From: Methanobrevibacter millerae
GTDB lineage: Archaea; Methanobacteriota; Methanobacteria; Methanobacteriales; Methanobacteriaceae
NCBI RefSeq assembly: GCF_001477655.1
Contig: NZ_CP011266.1
Coordinates: 1,968,001 to 2,032,000 of the forward strand
DNA: 64,000 nt
Reading direction: 5' to 3'
Below the pieces are notes generated by a model. The model made no database searches. It had not been told where the DNA came from and saw nothing but the letters and a program-made list of their open reading frames with translations. The translations under genes were made by a program, and so were the position numbers. This document shows, one piece after another, positions 46,763 to 56,727 of this stretch. Within the stretch, counting starts at the first letter, position 1, and each line of letters begins with the position of its first letter.

Positions 46763-48709
46763 ATGGACATATACTTATTACAAAACGTGGCAATGATTTT
46801 AATCACTGCGGTAATAGTCCTTCTAATTTTTAATAAACTCAAATTACCTACAATGATAGGTTTATTCATTACCGGAATCGTAATCGGTCATGTCATCAAC
46901 GACACGAGCATGATTTCAACATTATCAGAATTAGGTGTTGTATTTTTATTATTTATAATAGGACTGGAATTCTCAATAGAAAAGTTCTCTGCAATAAAGC
47001 ACTATGCTCTATTTGGAGGTATTCTACAGGTTAGTCTGACAACAATCTTAGTAACACTGCTTGGACTAGGATTAGGCCTTGTATTAAACAGTGCAATATT
47101 TTTAGGATTTTTAGTGGCATTTTCAAGCACTGCTATCGTAATGAAAATAATGCAACAGAAACATTTAAATCACTCTGTTCAAGGAAGAGTTACCTTAGGT
47201 ATTTTAATATTTCAAGATATTGCAGCCATTGTTGTAATTTTAATCACACCTCTTCTTGGCGGACAATCAATTGAATTGCACACATTTCCGGAATTGCTTA
47301 TTAAGTTAATTGGTGTGGCAATATTAATAGTTATTGGAGCGAAATGGTTTATCCCATTAGCTCTAAAAGATGCTGCCAAAACCAAAAATAGAGATTTATT
47401 CATGCTCCTGACATTATTCATTTGTATGGGAACCACATTTGCAACCAGCCTAATCGGTATTGGACCAGAACTTGGTGCATTCCTTGCAGGATTGCTCATT
47501 TCAAATACAGAATATTCACACCAGACATTAGGTTATATCCAACCATTCCAGGATGTGTTCATGAGCCTATTCTTCATCAGTATCGGATTGATGGTTAACC
47601 TGCATTTATTCATATACAATATTGGCATAATTTTAGCTTTAACGACAATTATACTCCTCATCAAATTTGCAGCTACCCTATTGACCGGAATCGTGTTAAA
47701 ACTTCCAAACAAGATATCCATTTCAATAGCTATTCTTTTAAGCCAAATTGGGGAATTTTCTTTTGTTCTTGCAAGGGAAGGAATGACATATGGATTAATG
47801 ACTCAAAGATTCTTTTCAATATTTTTGGGCGTCAGTATTTTAACGATGTCCGTTTCACCATTTTTACAAAAATTCACACCACAAATAACAAAATTATTGA
47901 GCAAATCCAGTTATTTCCAAGAAGAAGGAGAGTTAAAAACATTACCGGAAGAATTAACTGAAGCTCAACCCATAAAAGATCATGTTATTCTGGTCGGTAT
48001 GGGTCGTGTCGGAAAGCAAATGACAAAGGCATGTAATCAGTTCAATGTTCCCATCCTTGCTGTTGACATGAATCCTATAGTTGTTGAACAGCAGCAGAAT
48101 TTAGGTGTTCCAATCATATATGGTAATGCATCAAATGAGAATGTTTTAAAGCAGCTTCGAGTAACCAGCGCACAGTGCATTGTCATATCTGCTTCAACAT
48201 ATGAAGGAACTCTCAACACAATCGATGCGGCAAGGAGATTGAACCCAGATATCCATATCATTGTAAGAACAAAATATCTGAAAAATATTGAGGAAGTTAT
48301 CGAAGCAGGGGCTGATGAAGTAATTCCTAAAGAATTTGAAACAAGTATTTTAATGTTTACAAGAATCATGGACTATTATAATAAGGATATGGATGAAATT
48401 GCTGATGCTGTCAATGACTTAAGATCAGATAACTATGATGCATTTCGTAGCGTATCATCAGAGGACGTTTCAGCATACTTAAGCAACTCATTTACAGAAG
48501 TGGAACTTGATTCGCTAAGAGTTTATAATGATGCACACATTAGCGATTTTCCTTTTGAAAAAAACAATCTGACTGTCACAAGCGTTATCCGTGACAATTC
48601 AACAATCATATATATCGATGAAAAGTTCCAATTCCTGGAAGACGATATCATCTTGTTTACAGGATTGCGACATGATATAAACAAATTTTTTGAAGATATT
48701 GAATTTTGA
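46763..48709 (+). CDS. CPA2-type cation:proton antiporter with RCK domains (KefB-like)
   Basis: A 648-residue protein: about 12 membrane helices (residues 1-~375), then an RCK_N NAD-binding domain with HVILVGMGRVGKQMTKAC at about residue 410, and an RCK_C domain at the end (residues ~565-648). FLLFIIGLEFS in helix 3 is typical of the CPA2 family. It exchanges K+ or Na+ for protons under control of nucleotide binding. AAGGA precedes the ATG by about 9 bases. Transcribed alone. Confidence 0.92.
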   Translation: MDIYLLQNVAMILITAVIVLLIFNKLKLPTMIGLFITGIVIGHVINDTSMISTLSELGVVFLLFIIGLEFSIEKFSAIKHYALFGGILQVSLTTILVTLLGLGLGLVLNSAIFLGFLVAFSSTAIVMKIMQQKHLNHSVQGRVTLGILIFQDIAAIVVILITPLLGGQSIELHTFPELLIKLIGVAILIVIGAKWFIPLALKDAAKTKNRDLFMLLTLFICMGTTFATSLIGIGPELGAFLAGLLISNTEYSHQTLGYIQPFQDVFMSLFFISIGLMVNLHLFIYNIGIILALTTIILLIKFAATLLTGIVLKLPNKISISIAILLSQIGEFSFVLAREGMTYGLMTQRFFSIFLGVSILTMSVSPFLQKFTPQITKLLSKSSYFQEEGELKTLPEELTEAQPIKDHVILVGMGRVGKQMTKACNQFNVPILAVDMNPIVVEQQQNLGVPIIYGNASNENVLKQLRVTSAQCIVISASTYEGTLNTIDAARRLNPDIHIIVRTKYLKNIEEVIEAGADEVIPKEFETSILMFTRIMDYYNKDMDEIADAVNDLRSDNYDAFRSVSSEDVSAYLSNSFTEVELDSLRVYNDAHISDFPFEKNNLTVTSVIRDNSTIIYIDEKFQFLEDDIILFTGLRHDINKFFEDIEF

Positions 48710-49231
48710 TACAAACATGATAGAAAATTATTCATTTTTAAACATGTTTTCAGGTATAGTACTTTACCAAATTATTATGTTGGATTTGGTAAAAATTCTT
48801 GGGCTGTTACACTTTTAGTAGTATAAGGATTACCAAGCTATCCCCGGATTACTTTCCGGTTTGTTAATTTTATTAACAATTATACTTAAGTAATATAAAT
48901 ATAAGTAATTTTATGATTAATATAAATCATATTACTTTATGACACAAATATTTCTTTAACTCATTTGCACATATCCCAATTTATTTTGTTAAAAATGATT
49001 ATTTTAAACAATATTCCATTAAATAAGTCAAAATTTATTGCATGCAAAAACTAGATTAAAATAGGTATAATATTTGAGAAAAAAAGATAATAATTTAGAA
49101 AAGTAGAAAATCTACAAATCCAAATCAAAATTTCGCACACGAATAATTAAAAAAAATATGGATTTTTTTAATTTTCATTAATTACTATGTCATGATTAGT
49201 ATATAAATATTATAGTCATATAAAAATTACA
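48710..49231. other. Intergenic region of about 520 bases
   Basis: The first ~190 bases have higher GC content and hold a degenerate coding-like stretch (48744-48893). Within it are a 10-base inverted repeat TTTACCAAAT/ATTTGGTAAA (48763-48793) and a short stem CCGGA/TCCGG (48844-48859), which may be a weak terminator. The remaining ~340 bases are AT-rich with no gene, tRNA or clear RNA structure. Confidence 0.6.
48744..48893 (+). pseudogene. Possible relic of a small membrane protein
   Basis: A frame opens at ATG 48744 and runs 24 codons to a double TAG (48816-48821), then continues another 23 codons to TAA at 48891-48893. The second half would encode QAIPGLLSGLLILLTIILK, a plausible membrane helix. 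Local base composition looks coding-like, but no ribosome binding site or homologous partner is visible. Chance is possible. Confidence 0.25.
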
Positions 49232-50128
49232 TCAATCGAGTAAAAATTTTAAATAATTATATGATACATAAACCACCAAAATAACAGCAATTATTGTTTG
49301 GATTAAAATAAGAATATTTAAAGAATCATAATTTATAATTTTAGAAACTTCTGTTGATGCAATTGCAGTTATAACAAATGGAAAAGTGAATGCAGAATAA
49401 CTTGGATAAAAATCCAAATTCCGATACTCTATTACTTTTATCAATGCAAATATGAAAAACACAAAAGCAGTCAAGTATAATCCAAGTAAAAATTCCATAG
49501 AAATAACATTTGCGGAATTTGTATATCCCACAATCAATATACTGAAAATAGCTGTAAAAATACAGATTAATGGCTTATTTTGATCCAGCTTATTCGGATA
49601 CTTCAAATATCTATAAACCACTAAAGGCAATGTAACAATCATTGCAACAAAACCGAATATGAAAAAGTAAAATCCGATTTCATTAAGGCCATGAACATGT
49701 GCAGTAATAGCACCCATAGTTATTCCAATAAAGACTATCCACCAACTGGGATAGACCACATTTATATCAAATTTACATATAATATAACGATAAGTAAACC
49801 AAACAATCAATAGAATATGTAAAGCTACACCCAAAATCCAAACACTTAATGCCAAAGTGCCATTAAATTGATTAAGGTATGTAGATAAAATCATCAAAGC
49901 CATGGAAAAAGTTCCGGAATTTGACAGAATTACTGGATTGGACAGGTCTTTTTTAATTTCCTCCGGATAAAAAACTAACTTTAAAACAAGTAATAAAATC
50001 AATAAAATACCAATTATTCCACAAATTAACCTGATATTTGAATTATAAACCGCCAAAAGATTTCCTAAAGATAAAATAGCTAAAATCAATCCAGAAACTG
50101 GAACAGGTATTTTTTTTATAATATTCAT
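49232..50128 (-). CDS. TDT-family transporter (TehA/SLAC1-like)
   Basis: A 298-residue membrane protein with about ten helices. PVPVSGLILAILSLGN at the N-terminus is the first-helix pattern of the tellurite-resistance/dicarboxylate (TDT) family. These are channels or transporters for anions, C4-dicarboxylates or sulfite. Substrate unknown. I start at ATG 50128; a TTG at 50134 is also in frame. The ribosome binding site is weak. Confidence 0.78.
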   Translation of the reverse strand: MNIIKKIPVPVSGLILAILSLGNLLAVYNSNIRLICGIIGILLILLLVLKLVFYPEEIKKDLSNPVILSNSGTFSMALMILSTYLNQFNGTLALSVWILGVALHILLIVWFTYRYIICKFDINVVYPSWWIVFIGITMGAITAHVHGLNEIGFYFFIFGFVAMIVTLPLVVYRYLKYPNKLDQNKPLICIFTAIFSILIVGYTNSANVISMEFLLGLYLTAFVFFIFALIKVIEYRNLDFYPSYSAFTFPFVITAIASTEVSKIINYDSLNILILIQTIIAVILVVYVSYNYLKFLLD

Positions 50129-50165
50129 CAACAATATCTTTCGTTGAAAAAATTAATAAAATTAT

Positions 50166-51254
50166 CTATTGAAGTCTGTTACCACAATTAGTACAAAAAA
50201 CATCTCCTTGTGTTACTATCTGACCACAGTTAGGACATTTTGACTTGTCATCATGTAATTTAAAACCGCATGAAGTGCAAAATTGATCACTTTCACTAAT
50301 GTTTACACCACAATTTGGACAAAACAGATGACTATCAAATTTAGACCCACAATTAGTACAGAATACCGCATCTTCATATTCTTTATGCCCACAATTTTTA
50401 CAGGCCTTCATTGAAGTGTTTTCGACTTTAGGAGCATAATTGGCATCAGGACGATCTGCCAACACAGGCCTTGAATAATCAATGCCATCTTCAATTTCAT
50501 CCACTAAAGACCTCATGACAGCAATTCTTTTATCATCTGCAGGATGTGTTGAAAAAAAATCAAAGTTGTTGGCATTCTGACCGCTCATTTTCTGCCAGAA
50601 TGCAGGAACACCCGTGATATCATAGCCTGCCCAATGAATAATTAACATACCTAATCTGTCTGCTTCAAGTTCCTGGTCTCTTCCCCATGGATTCAATAGT
50701 AAAAACTGAGAACCAATATCCACACCATTAACGGCAGCTCTTGTAAGGCCACCTATCTCTCCCATACCAATTAAATCAAAAGCAAAACTGCCGAACCATG
50801 AGACAGTGGTCAGTGTATTTTTTGTATTTTGAGCACTGGCTCTTGTTCTTGTGTGGTCAAGCAATGCATGAGCCATTTCATGACCTAAAATAAAAGCCAA
50901 TTCCTCTTCACTATTGGCAACAGATAAAATTCCAGAAAATACTGCAATCTTACCTCCAGGAATACAGAATGCATTTACAGTATTATCTAAAAGCAAATGA
51001 AATTCCCAATCATAATAATCTTCAACATAGTCAAGTCTTCCAATTGAAGACAGATAATTATAAACTGCCTTAATTAAATTGGTTGCAACATTATAAATTA
51101 ATTGACCTTCAGGCGTATTATCTATAATTTGAGCTTTGTTAATAATAGCATAATATTCACGATAGCATTCTGCTAAAAATTGATCATCATTAACTTTATC
51201 ATAATGTTTACGTCCAGTGAATGGATTTAATGGACTCCTGTCATCTTTTGCCAT
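50166..51254 (-). CDS. M48-family metallopeptidase with C-terminal zinc ribbons
   Basis: A 362-residue protein. The zinc protease motif is H125-E-M-A-H129, with the third ligand E195 in ELEAD (E-x3-D). Unlike HtpX it has no clear membrane helices or signal peptide, more like the soluble BepA/Oma1-type core. Residues ~275-362 carry three C-x2-C ... C-x2-C zinc ribbons (CKNCG...CTNCG, CPNCG...CTSCG, CPNCG...CTNCG). The ribbons may recruit protein or nucleic acid substrates. Transcribed alone. Confidence 0.85.
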   Translation of the reverse strand: MAKDDRSPLNPFTGRKHYDKVNDDQFLAECYREYYAIINKAQIIDNTPEGQLIYNVATNLIKAVYNYLSSIGRLDYVEDYYDWEFHLLLDNTVNAFCIPGGKIAVFSGILSVANSEEELAFILGHEMAHALLDHTRTRASAQNTKNTLTTVSWFGSFAFDLIGMGEIGGLTRAAVNGVDIGSQFLLLNPWGRDQELEADRLGMLIIHWAGYDITGVPAFWQKMSGQNANNFDFFSTHPADDKRIAVMRSLVDEIEDGIDYSRPVLADRPDANYAPKVENTSMKACKNCGHKEYEDAVFCTNCGSKFDSHLFCPNCGVNISESDQFCTSCGFKLHDDKSKCPNCGQIVTQGDVFCTNCGNRLQ

Positions 51255-51367
51255 AATATGAAATTTATTGTTGCAATAATATAAATATTGTTATTAATAT
51301 GTTATTAAATCCATTACTAGAATATTCTAGTAACTGGAAAAAAATCCATTTTGAAATAAAAATAAAA

Positions 51368-51757
51368 TCAATAATCCTTAATTTCATTAATTTTTTCATC
51401 CAATTTATTTTTAATTATTTTAACACATTCTTCGCCTTCACTATCCAATCTGAAAGGATCTTTACTTGAAACGCCAAAATCCTTTAAAACATCAACAACT
51501 GCAACAGTTTTAAAGACATTAATGCCCTTATTTTCTAGAATCTTATTTACGCATGCACCATCGCAGCCATTGACTGCAATAATAGGGTATTTTTTAAGCA
51601 TTTCATTATTTTTTCCATCAATATCCGCTGAAGTTGAACCCATACATATGGATATTACATCATCATGTTCCTCCCGACAATCCCCCACGGCGACACGTGA
51701 AACCAAACCGTTAGGACTCATGCCATTACATGGTGCCAGTGCAATCTTATCTGCCAT
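51368..51757 (-). CDS. DGC-domain putative zinc-binding protein
   Basis: A 129-residue protein with cysteine motifs APCNGMSPNGLVSRVAVGDC and NGCDGACVNKILE. The DGC segment in the second motif names the family. These small proteins are predicted to bind zinc; function unknown. GAGGTGATATT precedes the ATG. It is divergent from a flavodoxin gene. Confidence 0.75.
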   Translation of the reverse strand: MADKIALAPCNGMSPNGLVSRVAVGDCREEHDDVISICMGSTSADIDGKNNEMLKKYPIIAVNGCDGACVNKILENKGINVFKTVAVVDVLKDFGVSSKDPFRLDSEGEECVKIIKNKLDEKINEIKDY

Positions 51758-51817
51758 AATATCACCTCAATATTTAATTAATATTATACATCATATTTTA
51801 TATAAAGAGTGATTATT

Positions 51818-52276
51818 ATGAGCATTTTAGTAGCATATTATTCCAGAACAGACATAACAAAAAAAGTGGCTGATGAAATAGCTGGCAGATTGAATGCAGA
51901 TAGTGAAGAAATAATATCTGAAGTAAAATATGATGGAAAAATAGGTTATGCACGTGCAGGTAAAGACGGCATGACTGCAAAAATCATTAAAATCGGAGAT
52001 TTAAAGTATGATCCGTCAAATTATGATATGGTATATCTTGGAGTTCCGGTATGGGCAGGAAAAGCCGCAAACCCTATGATTTCATACATCAAACAAAACG
52101 AAGGTAAATTCAACAATGTAAAATTTTTTGTTACTGCAGGTTCAAGCGGTTTTGAATCAGCTTTTAAACAGATGGAAGACTTTGTTGGAAAATCACCATT
52201 GAAAACACTATCATTAACAACAAAAGAAGTTAAGAAAGGAGAATATATGGAAAAATTAGCATCATTTTTAGAATGA
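51818..52276 (+). CDS. Flavodoxin-family protein
   Basis: A 152-residue flavodoxin-like protein with the FMN loop VAYYSRTDITKKVA and second loop GVPVWAGKAANPM. ATG 51818 is preceded by GTGAT at 51809. It is about 42% shorter in its variable regions than classical long-chain flavodoxins and related to, but distinct from, the copy at 26430-26930. It converges on the interrupted DUF3795 gene. Confidence 0.82.
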   Translation: MSILVAYYSRTDITKKVADEIAGRLNADSEEIISEVKYDGKIGYARAGKDGMTAKIIKIGDLKYDPSNYDMVYLGVPVWAGKAANPMISYIKQNEGKFNNVKFFVTAGSSGFESAFKQMEDFVGKSPLKTLSLTTKEVKKGEYMEKLASFLE

Positions 52277-52283
52277 ATTTAAA

Positions 52284-52829
52284 TTATTTACGTAATTTAA
52301 GTTCAATATTTCTTTTTTCACCACAATGAATTAGCTTTTCTTTTATGAATAGTGATTTTTCATCCAAATTCATATTAATAGTTGATTCATCACATTCTTT
52401 TAATACATTGTTCAAATCATCAAGTTCAAGCAAATTAACGGCAAGAGCGAAAAAAACATCCCTGTGACCAGCATCATAATCAGACAGAAACTTATTAAGA
52501 ATCTTCTTTTTTTCCAGTTGTTTTTCATGATACTTTTCAATGCCAATTGTTTTTGCCTTTTGCATGTCTTTTAATTAATTTTTGTGTGAAATTAGGGAAT
52601 CACGCTTATCTATTCCATCATACTTGGAGCATGGATACTCCCCACATTCAAAACAATAGTCAATGTTTCCATGCTCAATGCTACATGGTGCTATTCCACA
52701 TATTAATGCACAGGAACTTCCCTCCCGACATCCAGTACAGTTTCCACGAATGAATGAAAGACACAAACTGCAATTCAACCCACATAATGAAAAAAGCAAA
52801 TCATTTCTTTTTAATGTATTTTTTGTCAA
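52284..52829 (-). pseudogene. DUF3795 gene interrupted by an in-frame stop
   Basis: Two frames, 52575-52829 (84 codons) and 52284-52565 (93 codons), are in the same phase. The only barrier is a TAA at 52575-52577; the four-codon link reads stop-Leu-Lys-Asp. The first half has the Cys-rich DUF3795 start (LCGLNCSLC...CTGC...CFECGEYPC), and the second continues in the way full-length members do (KAKTIGIEKYHEKQLEKKK). The first half begins at TTG 52829 with GTGAT upstream. The stop is TAA, not TAG or TGA, so pyrrolysine or selenocysteine decoding is unlikely. It follows the flippase gene by 15 bases. Confidence 0.75.
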
Positions 52830-52844
52830 GATATCACATCAATA

Positions 52845-54404
52845 TTACTTTCTAAACTCCAATCTCTCAACAAAATTCAAAATTTTATTAACGACTTTGG
52901 ATAATGGGCCTAATTTTAATGAGTATTCCCTTAAAGTTAGAATATCTTCTTGTGTGAAAAATTTAACCAAGATTAATGCAAAGAAATATACAATTATGCA
53001 AATGATAATGCCAGGAAACAAAAATAAAGGAGTTTTTGGAATGAAAAATCCAACCAAACCCATGATTAAAGCAGCTGCCACAATCTTAGCAATAGGAAGT
53101 TTAGGTGCTTTGGTTTTAGTTAGTTTAAATACAAAATACATACATGGAACCATCATGCAGAAACAAGCAATGGTTGTAGCAGTCGCACCTCCGGCAATAC
53201 CCAAATATGGAACAAATATCCAGCAGAGAGCGGCTGTGACAACAGAACCAAAAATCAAAATATACATAGGAATTCTAGGATTTCCAACACCCTGAACAAT
53301 ACTTGTGGATATGGAAAATATTGAATAAAATGTCATTCCAATAGACAGTATTGCTAATGCTGAAGCTCCCGCAACATAATCAGGATTTTTGAAGTATAGG
53401 AGCTGCAATGTAGGAACTGCAAACAATGCAAGTCCAATACACATAGGAATAACAAATAACATAGATATCTTATAAGCTTCGCCAACATATTTTTGAAGAG
53501 AATCAATATCATTAACCTTGAATGCTTCAGAAGAGGCGGGCAAAATAGTAGTTGCAATAGAAATGGAAATCATCAAAGGTAATCTCGCAATAGGATCTGC
53601 AGCTGTGAAAAAACCAATATCCGCCAATGTCAGAAATTTACCCATAATAATTGTACAAATATTATAAATGAGCATTTCAGCAATTGCAGTAATAATTACA
53701 GGAATGGAAAATTTAACCAGCATTGCACCAAGTTTAAGCTCATCACGCAATGAAAATTCAAAATCATCACTAGGTTGAGGAATATATTGTCCCATATATA
53801 ATTTAAATATGACCACACATGAAACAGCGGAAAGAGAATATCCGATGACAGTACCCCATAATGCACCAACAACTGAAAATCCTATCAAAACAAACGCAGT
53901 AGCGAATAAAATCATTGCCAACTGTTCAATAGCACGGGAATAAACTATATACTCCATTTTATAGACTCCCTGAAATGCCCCCCTAAATGCTCCCATAATA
54001 ACACTGAATGGAGTAATCAAACCAATGATCTGCAGTGGAACCATAACCTCAGGCTTATGCATAAAATTATTAGCAATAAATGGGGCAATGACAAAAATCA
54101 TCAAAAATCCCAAGGATAAACCCAGAAATACCATGATTTTTAAAGCGGTATAAATTGTCTGGCGAGCCATATTATAGTCTTCAACGGCATTATATTCAGC
54201 AATGTATTTAGATATTGCAGGCGGAAGTCCCCCCGCTGCCAATGTCTGAAATATTCCTTGAAATGACATGGTAGTTCCTAAAATACCATTGTTTACCGGA
54301 CCTAAAAGTGTGGCCATTAAAAAACGATACAGATAACCTCCGATACGGAAAATTATATTACCAACAAAAATAATTAAACTACCACGCACTAACTTATTTC
54401 CCAT
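52845..54404 (-). CDS. Oligosaccharide/lipid flippase (MOP superfamily, SpoVB/MurJ-like)
   Basis: A 519-residue protein with about 14 membrane helices. The N-terminus LVRGSLIIFVGNIIFRIGGYL and the GGLPPAISKYIAEY segment match polysaccharide-type flippases. In an organism with pseudomurein it could flip cell-wall or glycan lipid intermediates, but no sugar genes lie nearby. AAGGTC precedes the ATG. The broken DUF3795 gene follows. Confidence 0.88.
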   Translation of the reverse strand: MGNKLVRGSLIIFVGNIIFRIGGYLYRFLMATLLGPVNNGILGTTMSFQGIFQTLAAGGLPPAISKYIAEYNAVEDYNMARQTIYTALKIMVFLGLSLGFLMIFVIAPFIANNFMHKPEVMVPLQIIGLITPFSVIMGAFRGAFQGVYKMEYIVYSRAIEQLAMILFATAFVLIGFSVVGALWGTVIGYSLSAVSCVVIFKLYMGQYIPQPSDDFEFSLRDELKLGAMLVKFSIPVIITAIAEMLIYNICTIIMGKFLTLADIGFFTAADPIARLPLMISISIATTILPASSEAFKVNDIDSLQKYVGEAYKISMLFVIPMCIGLALFAVPTLQLLYFKNPDYVAGASALAILSIGMTFYSIFSISTSIVQGVGNPRIPMYILIFGSVVTAALCWIFVPYLGIAGGATATTIACFCMMVPCMYFVFKLTKTKAPKLPIAKIVAAALIMGLVGFFIPKTPLFLFPGIIICIIVYFFALILVKFFTQEDILTLREYSLKLGPLSKVVNKILNFVERLEFRK

Positions 54405-54599
54405 AATATGACCTTAAAAAAAGTATTTAATATATTTTAACTTGGTTATAGTATTTAAATGTATTATTTAAAAAATTTTCAAAACGACAAAAGAAATAAT
54501 AATTAAGAAAAATACGAAAATCCTCGTTTTATAAATGGAAATACTTATTACTTGCATTATTTAAAGGTATTATTAAAAAAACTTTATTATTGGAAAATT

Positions 54600-56375
54600 A
54601 TGATTCAATCTTTAAAGCCAAAACTCATCATGTTTCTTGCAATGTTTTCATTCATGGCATTATACATGATAGTTTTTGGAAGCAAAAACGCAGTTATTGG
54701 ATTAATAATGGTATTGGCAGCATTCATGAGTTTGGGCAATGACTTATCGTTCAAACCTAAGACTTCTTTTATCAAAGTACTGTCATTGCTGTTGATTTTA
54801 GGGATTGCCTCTTATTTAAACAATCCTTTGACAATATGGGGATGCATATTTACGTTCATTGTGGTGTTTGGAACCACTTTTACATCACATAACCTATTCG
54901 GAACTGATGTTTATATACCTTATCTTATGTGCTATTTCATGATGGTGGGAATTCCTATAGATATTGAACTGTTGCCTATGAGACTGCTGTCATTGGCATT
55001 CGGAGCAGTCTTTATTGTGGGATTGAATATAATAGTCAATAAGAAAAAAGATTATAAATTAACTAAAACTACAATATCCAATCTGATTGATGAATTGAAC
55101 AAAGCAATCGACTTGAAATTGGCAGGAAAAGAGGTTTCATCCAATAGCTTCAAAACAGCCAATGGATTCTATTTAGCCATTTACAATAAGTTTGAATACA
55201 AATATTTTCCAACAAAAACCCACCAATCTGTTTTAAATGTAGTGAAGTCATTTCAATATATAGGACATATAATCTCCACTAAAAATCTAACAGAAAACGA
55301 ATTAATGTATACAAAAGATACCCTATCTAAAATCAAGAAAATTAATCCCGATGATATTTTTCAAGGTATTGAATTAAAGACAAAGGATATGGCTTTGATT
55401 CTGTTGAACTTAGAGATTATTGCAAATGAAGTAAACAATGACCTTGCCTCTGATGAAAATATTCCTGATAGAAATACCGTGAAAACATTGTTGAAACCAA
55501 TCATTAAAAGCCAGATTACTTTCAAATCTCCCAAATTCATATTTGCATTTAAAATGGCTTTTATAATGTTTATTTGGCAATTATTGACATTAATGTTCAA
55601 CTTGACATTCAGCAAATGGTTATATTTTATCACAATTCCCCTGATGATGCCTTACATTAACGATTTGGCATACACTGCGAAGGCACGTATTAAGGGAACA
55701 TTTTTAGGAGCGTTCATATTTGCAGTAATTAATGTCTTGATGCACTACATCCCAATATCTCAAGCAGCACCACTTATGGTAATGGTTGTCTGTATTTTCG
55801 TCATGGCCTTGAAGAGTGAAGACAAATTCATTTTAACGACATCTACAACAATAATGTCTTTAATGGCTGCGTTAATCTATATTTCGCCCCAAGAAGCTAT
55901 TGAATTAAAAATATTATGGGTAACAATTGGAGTATGCGTAGTATCATTGTTCAACTTCAAATTCATGCCATACTCCGTTGAAATAGAAACTGAAAACAAT
56001 TTAAGAGAATGCTGCAGATTAAATCTGAAATCATTTGATTTAATAAAGGAAAAATGCAGAGGAAGATTTGTTAATAAAACCACTTTACTCGTCGTGACAA
56101 ATATCATTCGTGAAAATATTGAAGTCACTGATGAAAATCGTGAATTATATTATTTACAGATTAAAATAACAGACATCTGTAATTTTATATTGAGTTACCT
56201 CGATGTTAATATTGTTTCAGATGAATTGAAAAATAATTTAACAGACATTATTGATAAAGATAGTGATGTTGATGAAAATTTGAATGATAAGGAGAAGATT
56301 ATTGCATTAACTTTAAATTATGTCAAAGAGTTATATGATCATGAAAAAGCTATTATGATAGATTTAAATGAATAA
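54600..56375 (+). CDS. FUSC-family membrane protein
   Basis: A 591-residue protein. Two membrane domains of about six helices each (residues ~10-150 and ~325-460) flank two cytosolic helical domains, as in FUSC/aromatic-acid-exporter-like proteins. FAFKMAFIMFIWQLL starts the second membrane block. The family is linked to efflux of aromatic acids or related compounds. I start at ATG 54600; an upstream in-frame ATG at 54552 gives an N-terminus without family character. Confidence 0.8.
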   Translation: MIQSLKPKLIMFLAMFSFMALYMIVFGSKNAVIGLIMVLAAFMSLGNDLSFKPKTSFIKVLSLLLILGIASYLNNPLTIWGCIFTFIVVFGTTFTSHNLFGTDVYIPYLMCYFMMVGIPIDIELLPMRLLSLAFGAVFIVGLNIIVNKKKDYKLTKTTISNLIDELNKAIDLKLAGKEVSSNSFKTANGFYLAIYNKFEYKYFPTKTHQSVLNVVKSFQYIGHIISTKNLTENELMYTKDTLSKIKKINPDDIFQGIELKTKDMALILLNLEIIANEVNNDLASDENIPDRNTVKTLLKPIIKSQITFKSPKFIFAFKMAFIMFIWQLLTLMFNLTFSKWLYFITIPLMMPYINDLAYTAKARIKGTFLGAFIFAVINVLMHYIPISQAAPLMVMVVCIFVMALKSEDKFILTTSTTIMSLMAALIYISPQEAIELKILWVTIGVCVVSLFNFKFMPYSVEIETENNLRECCRLNLKSFDLIKEKCRGRFVNKTTLLVVTNIIRENIEVTDENRELYYLQIKITDICNFILSYLDVNIVSDELKNNLTDIIDKDSDVDENLNDKEKIIALTLNYVKELYDHEKAIMIDLNE

Positions 56376-56727
56376 TTCGGGCATTAAAATATGGGACTCT
56401 GTTTCTGGATAAAAAGGACTTTACAAGCATTGACCATGACCAGTAAAACGATGCATATGAATGAAGATTCAACCACTTTGATTCAGAATATGTGTTCAAA
56501 AGATATGTTTTCAAAGCAATAGACATTAAATTTAACTTTTTCATTGTCAAATTTACAATTTGCTTAACTTGATTGAAGTTAAGTTTAAAAAACAATTAAT
56601 ATACTGATTCAGAAAAGTTCCAATGGCGAAATAAAAAAATAAGAGTTAAAAACAAAAAAATAAACAAGGAAATCTATACGATTTCTATGTAGGAATTGGG
56701 CGATACCAGTCAACTTTTTAGACAATA
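56376..56727. other. Intergenic region of about 350 bases, with a possible decayed gene
   Basis: In the plus frame from 56381 to 56572 a coding-like stretch (e.g. FDSEYVFKRYVFKAIDIKF) is broken by stops at codons 22, 28 and 64. It might be the end of a decayed transposase or other protein, but I could not place it in a family. A second short coding-like piece is at about 56680-56720. The rest is AT-rich, and I see no RNA gene. Confidence 0.35.

Noticed and set aside
48790-48870. tRNA-like segment (TAGTAGTATAAGGATTACC)
   Set aside because: Some resemblance to a D-arm, but there is no T-loop GTTC motif, acceptor stem or anticodon arm in place.
52575-52577. Recoded stop (pyrrolysine or selenocysteine) in the DUF3795 gene
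   Set aside because: The codon is TAA, which is used by neither system.
56353-56595. Minus-strand 80-codon frame after the FUSC gene
   Set aside because: No start signal or family features; the plus strand here looks more like a decayed coding remnant.
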